Source: Asterella californica
Lineage: Eukaryota; Streptophyta; Marchantiopsida; Marchantiales; Aytoniaceae
DNA length: 64,000 bases
Direction of reading: 5' to 3'
Assembly: GCA_036924285.1 (NCBI GenBank)
Contig: JAYKYS010000016.1
Location: forward strand, 4,898,001 to 4,962,000
A model generated the notes under the pieces. The model was not told the origin of the DNA. It was given only the letters and a program-made list of their open reading frames with translations, and searched no databases. Within the stretch, counting starts at the first letter, position 1; each line of letters opens with the position of its first letter. The position numbers and the translations under genes are program-made. Shown here piece after piece: positions 1-10,620 of this stretch.

Positions 1-481
1 CAAACTCCTTTAAAAGCTCTGCAGGCTGTAAACCCTTGCTGGATCGGTTGACCCATTCCAAAAACGATTTCTTGGTTACTCGATCTGAGCTTCCCAAGAA
101 ATACTCCTCCATCAGCACATGTGAAAATGCATCCCAGTTCCTCCCAAAACGCTTTGTTAGACCCTTCACATGCTCCCTTATCTCAGGCACCGCAGCGAGT
201 TCGAACGTCTCGATCATCTCCTTCTCCGGTACCTGATCCAAATCCATCTCCATCTTGTAACATCTCAAGTACTCAGAGATGTCTCTCCCACCAAAAAGAT
301 CAAACTTGTCGGTCACCCTTCCAAGCGCCTTCTTCCCCAAAGCCTCTTTTTGTTGCTTCCCTTGCTCTTGTCGCATAAATAAAGTGAAGGCTTGAAACAA
401 TCGTGCAGTTGCTGCATCCAACTGCACCCCTGGTATCCCCTCTGATCTATCCATTCCGTCCAAAGTCATGGCTCGTCCCAT
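1..481 (-). CDS. Gag N-terminus of the next array unit (runs off the left edge)
   Basis: This minus-strand frame starts at 481 and gives about 160 residues before the window ends. It is the same sequence as the start of the complete gag at 4415-2811 (offset 3934). It is partial only because the window is cut, so whether this second gag is intact further left cannot be seen. Confidence 0.75.
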   Translation of the reverse strand, partial: MGRAMTLDGMDRSEGIPGVQLDAATARLFQAFTLFMRQEQGKQQKEALGKKALGRVTDKFDLFGGRDISEYLRCYKMEMDLDQVPEKEMIETFELAAVPEIREHVKGLTKRFGRNWDAFSHVLMEEYFLGSSDRVTKKSFLEWVNRSSKGLQPAELLKEF

Positions 482-630
482 CCTCCCATCCTCTCATGAT
501 CCCAATCGTCTAGAAATCCATCATCCCAGGTCCACAACATCCTCCCGAAAAACCATATCCATCCTCATACTCGTTCATGATTGTTGATCTCCTCTCTCAA
601 GTTCCAACACAGAAATCTCCACCCCGGACC

Positions 631-648
631 TTCACGTCGAGTTCACCA
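631..648 (-). other. Primer-binding-site candidate, left array copy
   Basis: On the minus strand this reads TGGTGAACTCGACGTGAA, starting 4 nt after the LTR end at 653. The identical 18-mer occurs at 4565-4582 (-), 23548-23565 (+) and 53944-53961 (+), each just inside a 5' LTR. A TGG start is expected because tRNA 3' ends are CCA. I could not match it to a specific plant tRNA. Confidence 0.6.
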
Positions 649-652
649 CCTA

Positions 653-2160
653 TGTCGCGTCGGACGTTTTGCGTGAAGGATGTCCAGGAAAACGCGAGGT
701 TCCTGGTTGTGGAGATGTTGTGTGCTGAAACAGAGACAAGACAGAGAAAAACAACCACGAAAACGAATGCTGCGATATATACACTCCAAATGTATGTACA
801 ATGCCGTTTCTTTCTCCTAACAGCACAAAACTGAGGAACAGACTAGAGCAGTCTGTAACCTACTTCAGAAGCCCTAAAACAAACCCCTGAATCACAACCC
901 TGACCCAAAATCGCCGAATCGTAGCTCAAAGCAAGAGAAACTTCTCTTTGCTAACAAACAGAGCCACAACAGTATCACGCGATCCAAACCCAAGTCCAAA
1001 CCACATCCATGCGTACATGAGGACTCCCTAATCGCGTAGGCACCAAGAACGAAGAGCTTGCCTCACCGATCGCGAAGAACAATCCAATCTCAGATCGCAG
1101 GCGAACAAAAATCTGATGTAAGCGCTTCCCTGCGAGCCAATTTCACTCACAACTCCCAAACCGCCCGATGAAACTTTGAATCGTCTTCAATTTCCTGAAG
1201 AACTCGTTGTTCTGATCCCGATGGATCCAAGGACAGCAAGTTTGGACTCCGGAACGGCCCGAACGGTCCAACTCTCCTTCACAGGTAACTGAAAACTCCA
1301 AATCTGCTTTCTGCGTCTCAATTTCATCCAGAACACAACTCTCGATCCGTCTCTTCCCAAACCGTCTTAACCTTTGCGTAGCCTGCTCAGATCTGAACCC
1401 AACGACGCCTTGCGCGTTTGCATTGGACCTCCAAATCTCCCGAACCGTCCGTTGACAAGTCGCCGGAACAAGCAAGCCCATTAAGTAGCCCCCTTGCAAC
1501 AGTCTGTACGTACGAAGTTCAACCCTCAATAATAAGAAGCAGGCCCCTTGCGTCTTTGATATAACGCCTGAAGCCCTAAATACCCAGTCAGCAAGTAACT
1601 TGGGGCGTAGCTTGATTTTATCTTCTTTCGAATCACATAACTTCTTCTCTGGATGTCCAAACGAAGTAAACAAGATGCCCATGGAAAGCTGACAACGAGC
1701 TCTATCCATCTATGCGATAAAAGTGAAGATCCGAAACGGTGTCAAAAGCCCGCAAGCTGGGGCCTAGCTTGTTTTTTTCATCTTCCGAGTCTTGTAACTT
1801 CTCCACTAGGTGTCCAAACGAAGTAGATGAAGTGCCTATGGAAAGCTGACAAGGAGCTCTATCCACTGGTGCGATAAAAACGAAGATCCGAAGTGGTGCC
1901 AAAAACCCGTAAGCTGGGGCCTAGCTTGTTTTCTTCATCTTTCGAGTCTTGTAACTTCTCCACTAGGCGTCCAAACGAAGTAGACAAAGTGCCTATGGAA
2001 AGCTGACAAGGAGCTCTACCCATCTATGCGATGAAAATGGAGATCTGAAATTGTGCCAAAAACCCATAAGCTGGGGCTTAGCTTGTCTTCTCTTGAGTGT
2101 CTTTGGAGCGACAAGCATCGAAGTTTGAATTTCAAGTAGGAGCCGGTCCACGACATGACA
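653..2160 (-). repeat. LTR of the gag-only element (middle copy, internally deleted)
   Basis: On the minus strand it begins TGTCATGTCGTGG at 2160 and ends CGACGCGACA at 653. It is colinear with the LTR at 4587-6608 but about 510 bp shorter: sequence matching 4945-5454 is missing at 1010/1011. It lies directly after the polypurine tract of one gag unit and directly before the primer site of the next, so it serves as 3' LTR of the first and 5' LTR of the second. Confidence 0.85.
1590..2100. repeat. Tandem repeat of about 158 bp inside the LTR
   Basis: The word GAAAGCTGAC recurs at about 1683, 1841 and 1998, and the block around AAGCTGGGGCCTAGCTT at 1754, 1911 and 2068, giving a period of 157-158 bp and a little over three diverged copies. 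The same array is in the outer LTR at about 6037-6545, so it predates the tandem arrangement. It lies near the outer (U3) end of the LTR in minus orientation, where enhancer-type repeats are common in LTR elements; that role is inference. Confidence 0.75.
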
Positions 2161-2810
2161 TCCACCCCCTCCAAACTTGTGCATCCTCCGGTATGCACCA
2201 GAGATATCAACCAAGGAGTGGACCGGCACGCACACTCGTTCCTATCTTGTCATCCTCCCTCCCATCTACATCAACTTCATCCTCAAGTGCGCAACTCGAT
2301 CGTCATCTTGAAGTTGCTACCCTGCCATGATCCTCCCTAGATCCATGTTCATCGACCTTCACCTCGAACCTCTCACCCAATCACCCCCTCTAAATCTACA
2401 CATCTTCAATATGCGAAGACATAGAAAGAATAACCCATCATACCATAGAAATATCTTCCATCCGTCTTGTAGAACCTCATCGTTGAGGTTTGTGACCTAG
2501 TGTCGTAGTAGACATCCCTCATCCTATCAATCATCACTCGTATCCTGAATGTAACCTTCAACCTCAAGTCTGTACATGTCATTGGACCTAATCCTCTCTT
2601 CTTTTTTGTTTTTCTGAATAAAAGAACCACACCGCTGCAACCAAAATCCTCAACCGCAACCATCATTGTCTCACTGTACAATGGTATCCTCTTCAACCAT
2701 CATCCTCCTTGATCTCTTCTTCTGAAAATCCTCACAACCTCCTAAGCATCATTCACTCAACCCAAATCATCTTCAGCAATGGCTTCTCCCCTGTAAGCCA
2801 TCCTTACCCA
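2161..2810 (-). other. Non-coding 3' internal segment and polypurine tract of the gag-only element
   Basis: This lies between the gag stop and the 3' LTR. No pol motif is seen in the minus frames; the short open frames have no recognisable content. The last 12 nt on the minus strand, GGAGGGGGTGGA (2172-2161), form the polypurine tract. The preceding block, a CATACCGGAGGATG core, is shared with the same place in A1 (about 29462-29497) and A2, so the 3' end of the internal region is homologous although pol is absent. Confidence 0.7.
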
Positions 2811-4415
2811 TCATCCTATACCCGTAGCCACAAAAGCATCCATCCATTCTCCTTCGTCCTCAGCATGTCCGTCCTTGATGAAGCAGATGTAAGCATCATG
2901 GACTTCTCTTGTAGCTGCATCCAAGACCTCCCGTGATAGGAACCCAACCTTGACATCTTGAATGCGCTCCTCCCAACCTCTCTTCACATCCATCGTCATA
3001 ACCTCAACTCCAATATCTGGTTGTTGTTTGCATGCAACCAGATCACCCATATCCACTATTTGTACCTCAACCATCTCCTCCGGTTGAGAAGGATCGCCCT
3101 CCATTGCCAATTCAGGAAGAATAGTTTCCTGTTGAACCTTATCTTCCCCAGCTTGCTTCCCTGAAGATGTCTCTTCTTGTCTTTTCTTCTCGCTCTGCAT
3201 CATGGATGCAGTATCCAACTTGAGCTCGTCTGGATCCACGTGCTCACCCAAACCATCTATATGGAGATCATGCTCAATCTCCTCCACTCTAGCACCATAA
3301 CTTGTAGCTTCGATAGCTACAACTGCAGGTACCGCAAAGTAATCATCTATCAATCTCTTCATCCCTCCTTTACCAACGTTGGCTTGAAGGAGAGTACCCG
3401 AACTTCTGAATGCAACCTTTCCATCCTCCCAAGAAATAACCTCTCGTTGCAAAGACTCTGTGAAGTCGATGCAATCATCTCGCTGATGGTCAGTACCATC
3501 ACACCACACGCACTGATGTACCCAAGCTGGTTTGGGTACAAGTTCCATCTTAGTCGATGATCCCTTATCCTCCAACCTAGTAACCTTAGCTTGCAGATCT
3601 TGCATCTTTTGCTGTAGGTTCTCGATGGTTGGATCCTTTTTTTCTACAACCACAACTTGAGGTTGAACCTCAGATACTACCTGAACTGGTGCGGTAGTCA
3701 AAGCTGCAGGTGTCAACCTTGTAACCCTTTCTCTTGTACGTCTCCGGACAAGAAGCTCAACAGCTTCATGCACAACCTCCCAATTTTGTGTCAACCCTTC
3801 TTCTTCCTCCCCGTCCTCAAAAAGTAGTTCTAACTGTTCCTGCCATGGTTCATCCGCAGCTTGAAGAAACAGCTCCGTCTTGTAGCTCTCCAAGGTTAGC
3901 TTGTCCACCCGAGGTAGTTGAGAGAATTGTCTCTCAAACTCCTTTAAAAGCTCTGCAGGCTGTAAACCCTTGCTGGATCGGTTGACCCATTCCAAAAACG
4001 ATTTCTTGGTTACTCGATCTGAGCTTCCCAAGAAATACTCCTCCATCAGCACATGTGAAAATGCATCCCAGTTCCTCCCAAAACGCTTTGTTAGACCCTT
4101 CACATGCTCCCTTATCTCAGGCACCGCAGCGAGTTCGAACGTCTCGATCATCTCCTTCTCCGGTACCTGATCCAAATCCATCTCCATCTTGTAACATCTC
4201 AAGTACTCAGAGATGTCTCTCCCACCAAAAAGATCAAACTTGTCGGTCACCCTTCCAAGCGCCTTCTTCCCCAAAGCCTCTTTTTGTTGCTTCCCTTGCT
4301 CTTGTCGCATAAATAAAGTGAAGGCTTGAAACAATCGTGCAGTTGCTGCATCCAACTGCACCCCTGGTATCCCCTCTGATCTATCCATTCCGTCCAAAGT
4401 CATGGCTCGTCCCAT
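2811..4415 (-). CDS. Gag capsid/nucleocapsid protein, 534 aa, of the gag-only element
   Basis: Uninterrupted frame from ATG at 4415. The N-terminal two-fifths is the capsid-like (retrotransposon gag) region, with charged helical segments such as EKEMIETFELAAVPEI and KLTLESYKTELFLQAAD that match the A1 Gag closely. A coiled-coil-like stretch around residue 280 precedes a CCHC zinc knuckle, C-x2-C-x4-H-x4-C, beginning at residue 302 (302, 305, 310, 315). It binds RNA in this family. The C-terminal part is acidic and ends with a block resembling A1 Gag just upstream of its protease. The protein stops there with no D-S/T-G motif, so it is a free-standing Gag rather than a Gag-Pol fragment. The open frame over 534 codons suggests selection or recent mobility. 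Expected role: packaging of its own RNA into particles, with enzymes supplied in trans. Confidence 0.85.
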   Translation of the reverse strand: MGRAMTLDGMDRSEGIPGVQLDAATARLFQAFTLFMRQEQGKQQKEALGKKALGRVTDKFDLFGGRDISEYLRCYKMEMDLDQVPEKEMIETFELAAVPEIREHVKGLTKRFGRNWDAFSHVLMEEYFLGSSDRVTKKSFLEWVNRSSKGLQPAELLKEFERQFSQLPRVDKLTLESYKTELFLQAADEPWQEQLELLFEDGEEEEGLTQNWEVVHEAVELLVRRRTRERVTRLTPAALTTAPVQVVSEVQPQVVVVEKKDPTIENLQQKMQDLQAKVTRLEDKGSSTKMELVPKPAWVHQCVWCDGTDHQRDDCIDFTESLQREVISWEDGKVAFRSSGTLLQANVGKGGMKRLIDDYFAVPAVVAIEATSYGARVEEIEHDLHIDGLGEHVDPDELKLDTASMMQSEKKRQEETSSGKQAGEDKVQQETILPELAMEGDPSQPEEMVEVQIVDMGDLVACKQQPDIGVEVMTMDVKRGWEERIQDVKVGFLSREVLDAATREVHDAYICFIKDGHAEDEGEWMDAFVATGIG

Positions 4416-4564
4416 CCTCCCATCCTCTCATGATCCCAATCGTCTAGAAATCCATCATCCCAGGTCCACAACATCCTCCCGAAAAACCATATCCATCCTC
4501 ATACTCGTTCATGATTGTTGATCTCCTCTCTCAAGTTCCAACACAGAAATCTCCACCCCGGACC

Positions 4565-4582
4565 TTCACGTCGAGTTCACCA
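4565..4582 (-). other. Primer-binding-site candidate, complete gag-only unit
   Basis: Minus-strand TGGTGAACTCGACGTGAA, 4 nt inside the LTR end at 4587. It is identical to the candidate sites in A1 and A2, which supports use of the same primer RNA by the gag-only and autonomous elements. Confidence 0.65.
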
Positions 4583-4586
4583 CCTA

Positions 4587-6608
4587 TGTCGCGTCGGACG
4601 TTTTGCGTGAAGGATGTCCAGGAAAACGCGAGGTTCCTGGCTGTGGAGATGTTGTGTGCTGAAACAGAGACAAGACAGAGAAAAACAACCACGAAAACGA
4701 ATGCTGCGATATATACACTCCAAATGTATGTACAATTCCGTTTCTTTCTCCTAACAGCACAAAACTGAGGAACAGACTAGAGCAGTCTGTAACCTACTTC
4801 AGAAGCCCTAAAACAAACCCCTGAATCACAACCCTGACCCAAAATCGCCGAATCGTAGCTCAAAGCAAGAGAAACTTCTCTTTGCTAACAAACAGAGCCA
4901 CAACAGTATCACGCGATCCAAACCCAAGTCCAAACCACATCCATGTATAAGCTCTTAGGTAAAGCTAGCTACCACAAGCTGTATACAGCCAACTAGAACT
5001 CTAACGAACTCAAAAGAGCAAAACCCATAGCGAAGAAATCAAAAAAGATCTATCTGTGGACTTCCTCTTTTCGCTGGACGGACTTCAGATGTCGATATGG
5101 TCTCCTCCGCTGACTCTGTTAACCCAAGAAACCTTCAGATCCGACTCCCAACAGCCGAGATATCGCCGATTTTCGATCGCAGGTGACCAAACCTCCAAAT
5201 ACTCCTCCCTGCGACTTAAAACCGCTCACACCGCACAAACGGATCGTCCAAACTGATATCCGTCTTCGCTGGCAGATAGATCTAGCTACCCTGAACCCAA
5301 CAAGACTCCAAACAAGTCGTTTGGAGTTCCCTTTGCAAAACCACGCAAGAAATTTGGTCGCAGGTTGCAAAAAACTGACGTAAATCGACTCCCTGCGGCT
5401 CAAATTCGCTCACCACACCCAAACCAACAATCCAATTCACTTACAGTCTTCTCCTATGCGTACATGAGGACTCCCTAATCGCGTAGGCACCAAGAACGAA
5501 GAGCTTGGCTCACCGATCGCGAAGAACAACCCAATCTCAGATCGCAGGCGAACAAAAATCTGATGTAAGCGCTTCCCTGCGAGCCAATTTCGCTCACAAC
5601 TCCCAAACCGCCTGATGAAACTTTGAATCGTCTTCAATTTCCTGAAGAACTCGTTGTTCTGATCCCGATGGATCCAAGGACAGCAAGTTTGGACTCCGGA
5701 ACGGCCCGAACGGTCCAACTCTCCTTCACAGGTAACTGAAAACTCCAAATCTGCTTCCTGCGTCTCAATTTCATCCAGAACACAACTCTCGATCCGTCTC
5801 TTCCCAAACCGTCTTAACCTGTGCGTAGCCTGCTCAGATCTGAACCCAATGACGCCTTGCGCGTTTGCATTGGACCTCCAAATCTCCCGAACCGTCCGTT
5901 GACAAGTCGCCGGAACAAGCAAGCCCCTTAAGCAGCCCCCTTGCAACAGTCTGTACGTACGAAGTTCAACCCTCAATAATAAGAAGCAGGCCCCTTGCGT
6001 CTTTGATATAACGCCTGAAGCCCTAAATACCCAGTCAGCAAGTAACTAGGGGCGTAGCTTGATTTTATCTTCTTTCGAATCACATAACTTCTTCTCTGGA
6101 TGTCCAAACGAAGTAAACAAGATGCCCATGGAAAGCTGACAACGAGCTCTATCCATCTATGTGATAAAAGTGAAGATCCGAAACGGTGTCAAAAGCCCGC
6201 AAGCTGGGGCCTAGCTTGTTTTTTTTCATCTTCCGAGTCTTGTAACTTCTCCACCAGGTGTCCAAACGAAGTAAATGAAGTGCCTATGGAAAGCTGACAA
6301 GGAGCTCTATCCACTGGTGCGATAAAAACGAAGATCCGAAGTGGTGCCAAAAACCCGTAAGCTGAGGCCTAGCTTGTTTTCTTCATCTTTCGAGTCTTGT
6401 AACTTCTCCACTAGGCGTCCAAACGAAGTAGACAAAGTGCCTATGGAAAGCTGACAAGGAGCTCTATCCATCTATGCGATGAAAATGGAGATCTGAAATT
6501 GTGCCAAAAACCCGTAAGCTGGGGCTTAGCTTGTCTTCTCTTGAGTGTCTTTGGAGCGACAAGCATCGAAGTTTGAATTTCAAGTAGGAGCCGGTCCACG
6601 ACACGACA
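4587..6608 (-). repeat. Full-length 5' LTR of the gag-only element
   Basis: Minus-strand LTR of about 2022 bp beginning TGTCGTGTCGTGG (6608) and ending CGACGCGACA (4587). It contains the 158-bp tandem repeats (about 6037-6545) and about 510 bp (4945-5454) missing from the middle LTR. A TATATA-type sequence at about 4710-4716 (minus) near the downstream end is a possible promoter element, unproven. The flank beyond 6608 is unrelated sequence. Confidence 0.85.
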
Positions 6609-7540
6609 GCAGTGACTGTCAGCAGTTGTGGAAGTGTAGCTTGGCTCGTTCAATAGAGCACTTGAGATCTACGTACGGACGGTCTTATGGGTAAGGGATC
6701 CCAGAAGACAGAGTGGCCGGAGCAGCGAAGAGAAGAAGAAAGAAGCCTTTTTCCCGCAACAGAAGACGACATCCTCGAGTAGAAGACAGTGCCACTGTAT
6801 TCACGTTTGCTGTCTTCCTCCTCAAACTATTACAAGCAGGGATGGCTTGTTAGTCAGGATCCGAACTAGAAGCCTGTCGGAATCTTAATTTCCTCTTTTC
6901 ATCTTGTTTTTCTCTTGTTTGGATTTTCTCATCTTCCCCATCTTTGTACCTTCTTCTAATGAGCTTCCGAGACTTCTATTGAGCTTCCGTGAAGGTGAAT
7001 GTCGTTGTAATGCTGCAGGAAGACTATTTCCGTAGGCAGAAGCCTGGGAAGACTACAGGAGACATACGCCCTGTGATTGATCTAACCCGTTGTAATGTGA
7101 GTGGAAGAGTAAAGTGTAACGACCGTTGCTAGTCGATTTCTGTGGAGCAGGACAATCTTCTGGAGGTGTGAGAAGACGAGCTGAATCTCCAGAAGACGAG
7201 AATCGCTTCGAGAAGACGGTATCGAGAAGACCGAAAGAAGTGACCTGGAAGCAGGAAGATCGTCTTCCCGAGATTCTCTGTGAATAGTTGTGTGATATTT
7301 AGTTAGTAGTTGTTTATTTAGATCCAGAGTATATTTTGGCGTACCTAGAAGACGCGTGGTTTTGTGAGAAGACGGGATTCTTAGGCAAAACTCGTGTGTT
7401 TGTGTTTTTGAACAGATCTTAGAACTTAGAGCAGCGTTACTTGTGCAAATCCTCTGTGGGAACGATATCTTGTATACTAAATGGGAAAAAGGAGTAATCT
7501 TGCGTCACTACAGATCACAATGAATGTAGTGAAGCTTTAT
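6609..7540. other. Unclassified flank rich in AGAAGAC words
   Basis: No convincing coding frame. The word GAAGAC or its complement GTCTTC occurs about a dozen times between 6690 and 7380, many as AGAAGAC, at irregular spacing. The segment starts exactly at the outer edge of the gag-only LTR, so it is the insertion target. It could be the leader of another, unrecognised element. Confidence 0.4.
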
Positions 7541-10500
7541 GGAATGCATTTAGAATGAAAGATTTGGAACTCCGATCAATCCTCCGTCCATGAGTACAAC
7601 TCTTGTAGCTCCTCACTCTTCATGTAAGACACTAAGAAACACTCACAAAATATCAAGCAAGAAAGAATACCTCCATGAACCCTCGATCCTCTATTTTATA
7701 ACCAAATTTGACAACAGTAGCCATTCATGCAAATATATACGGATCACTAAGTTGACACGTCTCATTATCGTACGATCTTACATCCCTGATAACCGTGAAG
7801 GTGACACCTAATACACTGTCAGACGAGTTACATGAAAATGTTTGTGAAACACAAAAACGTTAAATTCACATGTGAGCCATGTCACAACATGACAACGAGT
7901 GCGGTTGCTATACATAGGTTTGGGTAGCGGGATGCTGTTCAAAAAGCTAACTGTTATCTAATGGGTGTTTCCTTTGCTTTGAGTTATACTGCAACATTTC
8001 TTGTCATAAGATTGGATTCTGTGGTTAGGTTTAGAACTGAATATACTAGAGATTGTAGTATGCTCATTTTTGTGGTTCATAACGAAAGTGTATATAAAGT
8101 GAAGTTTGGATATATCTCGTCTCGTTCTCATGTTTGTCTATCTTTCATATGATATCTCCACAATCATATATCTCGTGTATTCTTTGACACTCTCTCGCAC
8201 AAAAATCGCGATGATATGATACCGCAAGACAAGTATTTTAGTGAAGTCATTGCCACAATAGTGATAGAGACGATTCAAGCTAGATCTATTCACTAGATTT
8301 GTTGTCTTTGAATTCTTCAATCACTCTTCGATATTGTATTATCTTACGAATTGGTGTATGCTCCGAAGTTTTGCACTATGTTCACTCATGTGAGTTCTCC
8401 AAGTTATGGCGAGCTTTTTTAATTTATACTTTTTGATTTCTACGAATCGATTGATCTCAATGTTTCTCATAGTCTATGGACGGTCATCTCACGAGTGCGT
8501 AGGATTTTGTGAAAAGTGAGAAAATGATAATTGACAAGATTCTGTATCAACACTATTATCATTAATGTGGAGTTGCATGCATATGAATAGACTTGAGAGT
8601 CGAGAAGTAGGAACCGATTGTGGCTTATGTTCGAACAAAATCAATGTCATATTGCATGTGCATATCATACAGAACTTGCCTTTCTAGTCGTGATTTTCTT
8701 TATAATTTACAAGTCATGTTCTCTAGGTGGAATTACCTACATGGTGATAGATGTGACAGACGAGTAGCGATTTATCTGAGGCGAGTGAAGTTTCCAGACC
8801 CAAATCCATAGTTCGAGAAAGTCCTTAGACAAAAGAGACCACTCCACTGTACAAATTGTACAAGTACAAGGAGTAGACGAGTGGGAGGTTAGCGGAGGTA
8901 ACCCAACCAGATGAAGCGAATGATAAATATCAAAATAGAGCATATATTTCTTCTGTTGGTAGCCCTTTGTAAAGACTAGTAGGAGAATGCATGACATGTA
9001 GACTATGAGTTATCGACCCGATGTTCTTTATCTCTTCGAGGTGCTGGTAGCTTGATCTTTCGGATCCCTCTTTTTCTTGTATGAAATGTATAGTCTTTCC
9101 ATCCATTTGCTATTTACGTCACACATCTGATTTCAAGGTGAGGTTTGGTACGCCCTAGATGAATACTTCTCTTAAGACAATAGAGGGTTTCAAACATAAC
9201 CACATGGTGAGTCACGGACTTGTCTATAATGTCTCGAGACTGACTCGACGGTCTAGTTCGAAGGGTACTTGACGAGAGTGCTCGACATTTAGTCACGAAT
9301 TATCGTTCAGTCCATGTCCACTTGAGATCCCGTTAATCTAGATTAACTGAGATGAGAATTATGTCGAAATACTTTATGGATCCATCTAATTATGAATTCC
9401 ACGATCCGTTATGAGTACGTGAACATAAAAATAGATAAAGATAGACATTGCGGTAGAGTCCATCCCTATGATTGAAACCCCGAATGAATCGCCCCTCTCC
9501 CTAGCTAGACAGATTGACGCTTCTCTTATGGCGGTTCTCCTTGTATTTCGTTCTATCATCCGGTTTTCCCACCCTCAACACCTCAGTCGGAAAGTTCGCC
9601 GGTAAATGTTTTGGGTCCGGCCAAATGCCGAAAGTCGAGCTTAGAAGTCGGCAGCACTGCCGAAAATTTTGCAGGTCGATCAAAATCTTCCGGCGAATAC
9701 TAACTCAAGTTCGGATCTACCAGAGCATTGTGTAACAGTAATAAGACGTATCAAAAAGCTTGATTGACGAACGTAACGGAAGGAGAATGAAGACCAACAA
9801 AAGAGAAGGACAATGTCCAAACATGGACAGAAGGCAGCTTGGCAAGATTGATGTTCCGTCGATAGACAACGAAACATGAATCAGTGGTAAGCAGCGAGAG
9901 AAGTGAAAGGTAATTAACTTGGCGGACCTCTACCGCCCAAAGGAAGAACGGAAGGACTACGCCGACGACGACACGCGACGGAGAAGCGATCACTGGAGAA
10001 ATGTGAAGCGCCGGAGCAGTAGCACAGCAACAGAAGAGGAGGAGAGAAGCGAGAGACGAGTTTCAGTACAGAAGAGACGAGGTCTGGTGGAGCAGCAGCG
10101 GAAGAACGACAGGACAAGACAGGGCTGGGCAGGAAATTGGAAGGAACGGGCAAGAAGTAGCTAGAAGAGGGGAAGGGAAGAGAGTCAAGAGGCCGAGTCG
10201 AGAAAAGAGTGCATGCGCGGCCTGTCCGTTCGCTGGCTGGCTCGCGCGCCTTGCTCTTGCTTGCTTTTCTTCGTTTGGATCGATTCTGGTTTGCTGGCTA
10301 AGGAGGGAAGGCCTGATTGGGAAGGTGGTGTCAAATATTCACGTCGGTACGTACGATACTCGTTGAGGCACGGGCCGACGGGACTGACGCCTGCTGGTTC
10401 GGATCTTCCTCTTTGTTCAGGGTTAGGACGTTAGGACTCAAAGTTCAGGACGAGGACCTGGCGAGAACGAAAACTAAGACAGGCTTTAGATAGGCCACAG

Positions 10501-10560
10501 TGACAGCAAAATCAGGGAAGTCGAGAAAGAGGCGGGGGAAGTTGAGGAGCTCGAAGGTTT
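7541..10560. other. Intergenic DNA upstream of the PP2A-A gene
   Basis: AT-rich DNA to about 9480, then more balanced composition. Only short open frames with no recognisable motif. An imperfect inverted repeat has TTCGCCGG at about 9594 and CCGGCGAA at about 9691. From about 10200 the composition becomes GC-richer and no repeat is seen, so this is the likely promoter and 5' UTR of the downstream gene. I see no clear TATA box. Confidence 0.4.
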
Positions 10561-10620
10561 GTGAGCAAAGTATCATCGTTCCGACAGAGTGTTGGTGTCT
10601 CGGTTTCAGTAGAGCAAGCT

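Larger units (their letters stand above)
1..6608 (-). mobile_element. Tandem array of a gag-only (non-autonomous) Ty3/gypsy-type LTR retrotransposon
   Basis: Reading right to left on the minus strand, the order is LTR (6608-4587), primer site, leader, gag (4415-2811), a short non-coding 3' segment with a polypurine tract, a second LTR (2160-653), then the same primer site, leader and gag start again (481 to 1), which leaves the window. Positions 1-1010 repeat 3935-4944 with only two differences that I noticed. No protease, RT, RNase H or integrase is seen between gag and the 3' LTR, so the unit depends on enzymes supplied from elsewhere. A shared middle LTR is typical of tandem arrays made by LTR-LTR unequal recombination; an assembly duplication is the alternative. 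The right edge is 6608 (minus-strand TGTCG start). The left edge is outside the window, so no target duplication can be checked. Confidence 0.85.

Noticed and set aside
1590..2100. CRISPR-like array because of regular spacing
   Set aside because: The whole 158-bp unit repeats, not short repeats with unique spacers, and the context is a plant LTR.
9919..10164. 81-residue charged open frame upstream of the PP2A-A gene
   Set aside because: Composition is low-complexity Arg/Glu/Ser, with no motif and an equally long frame on the other strand. Most likely chance in GC-richer DNA.
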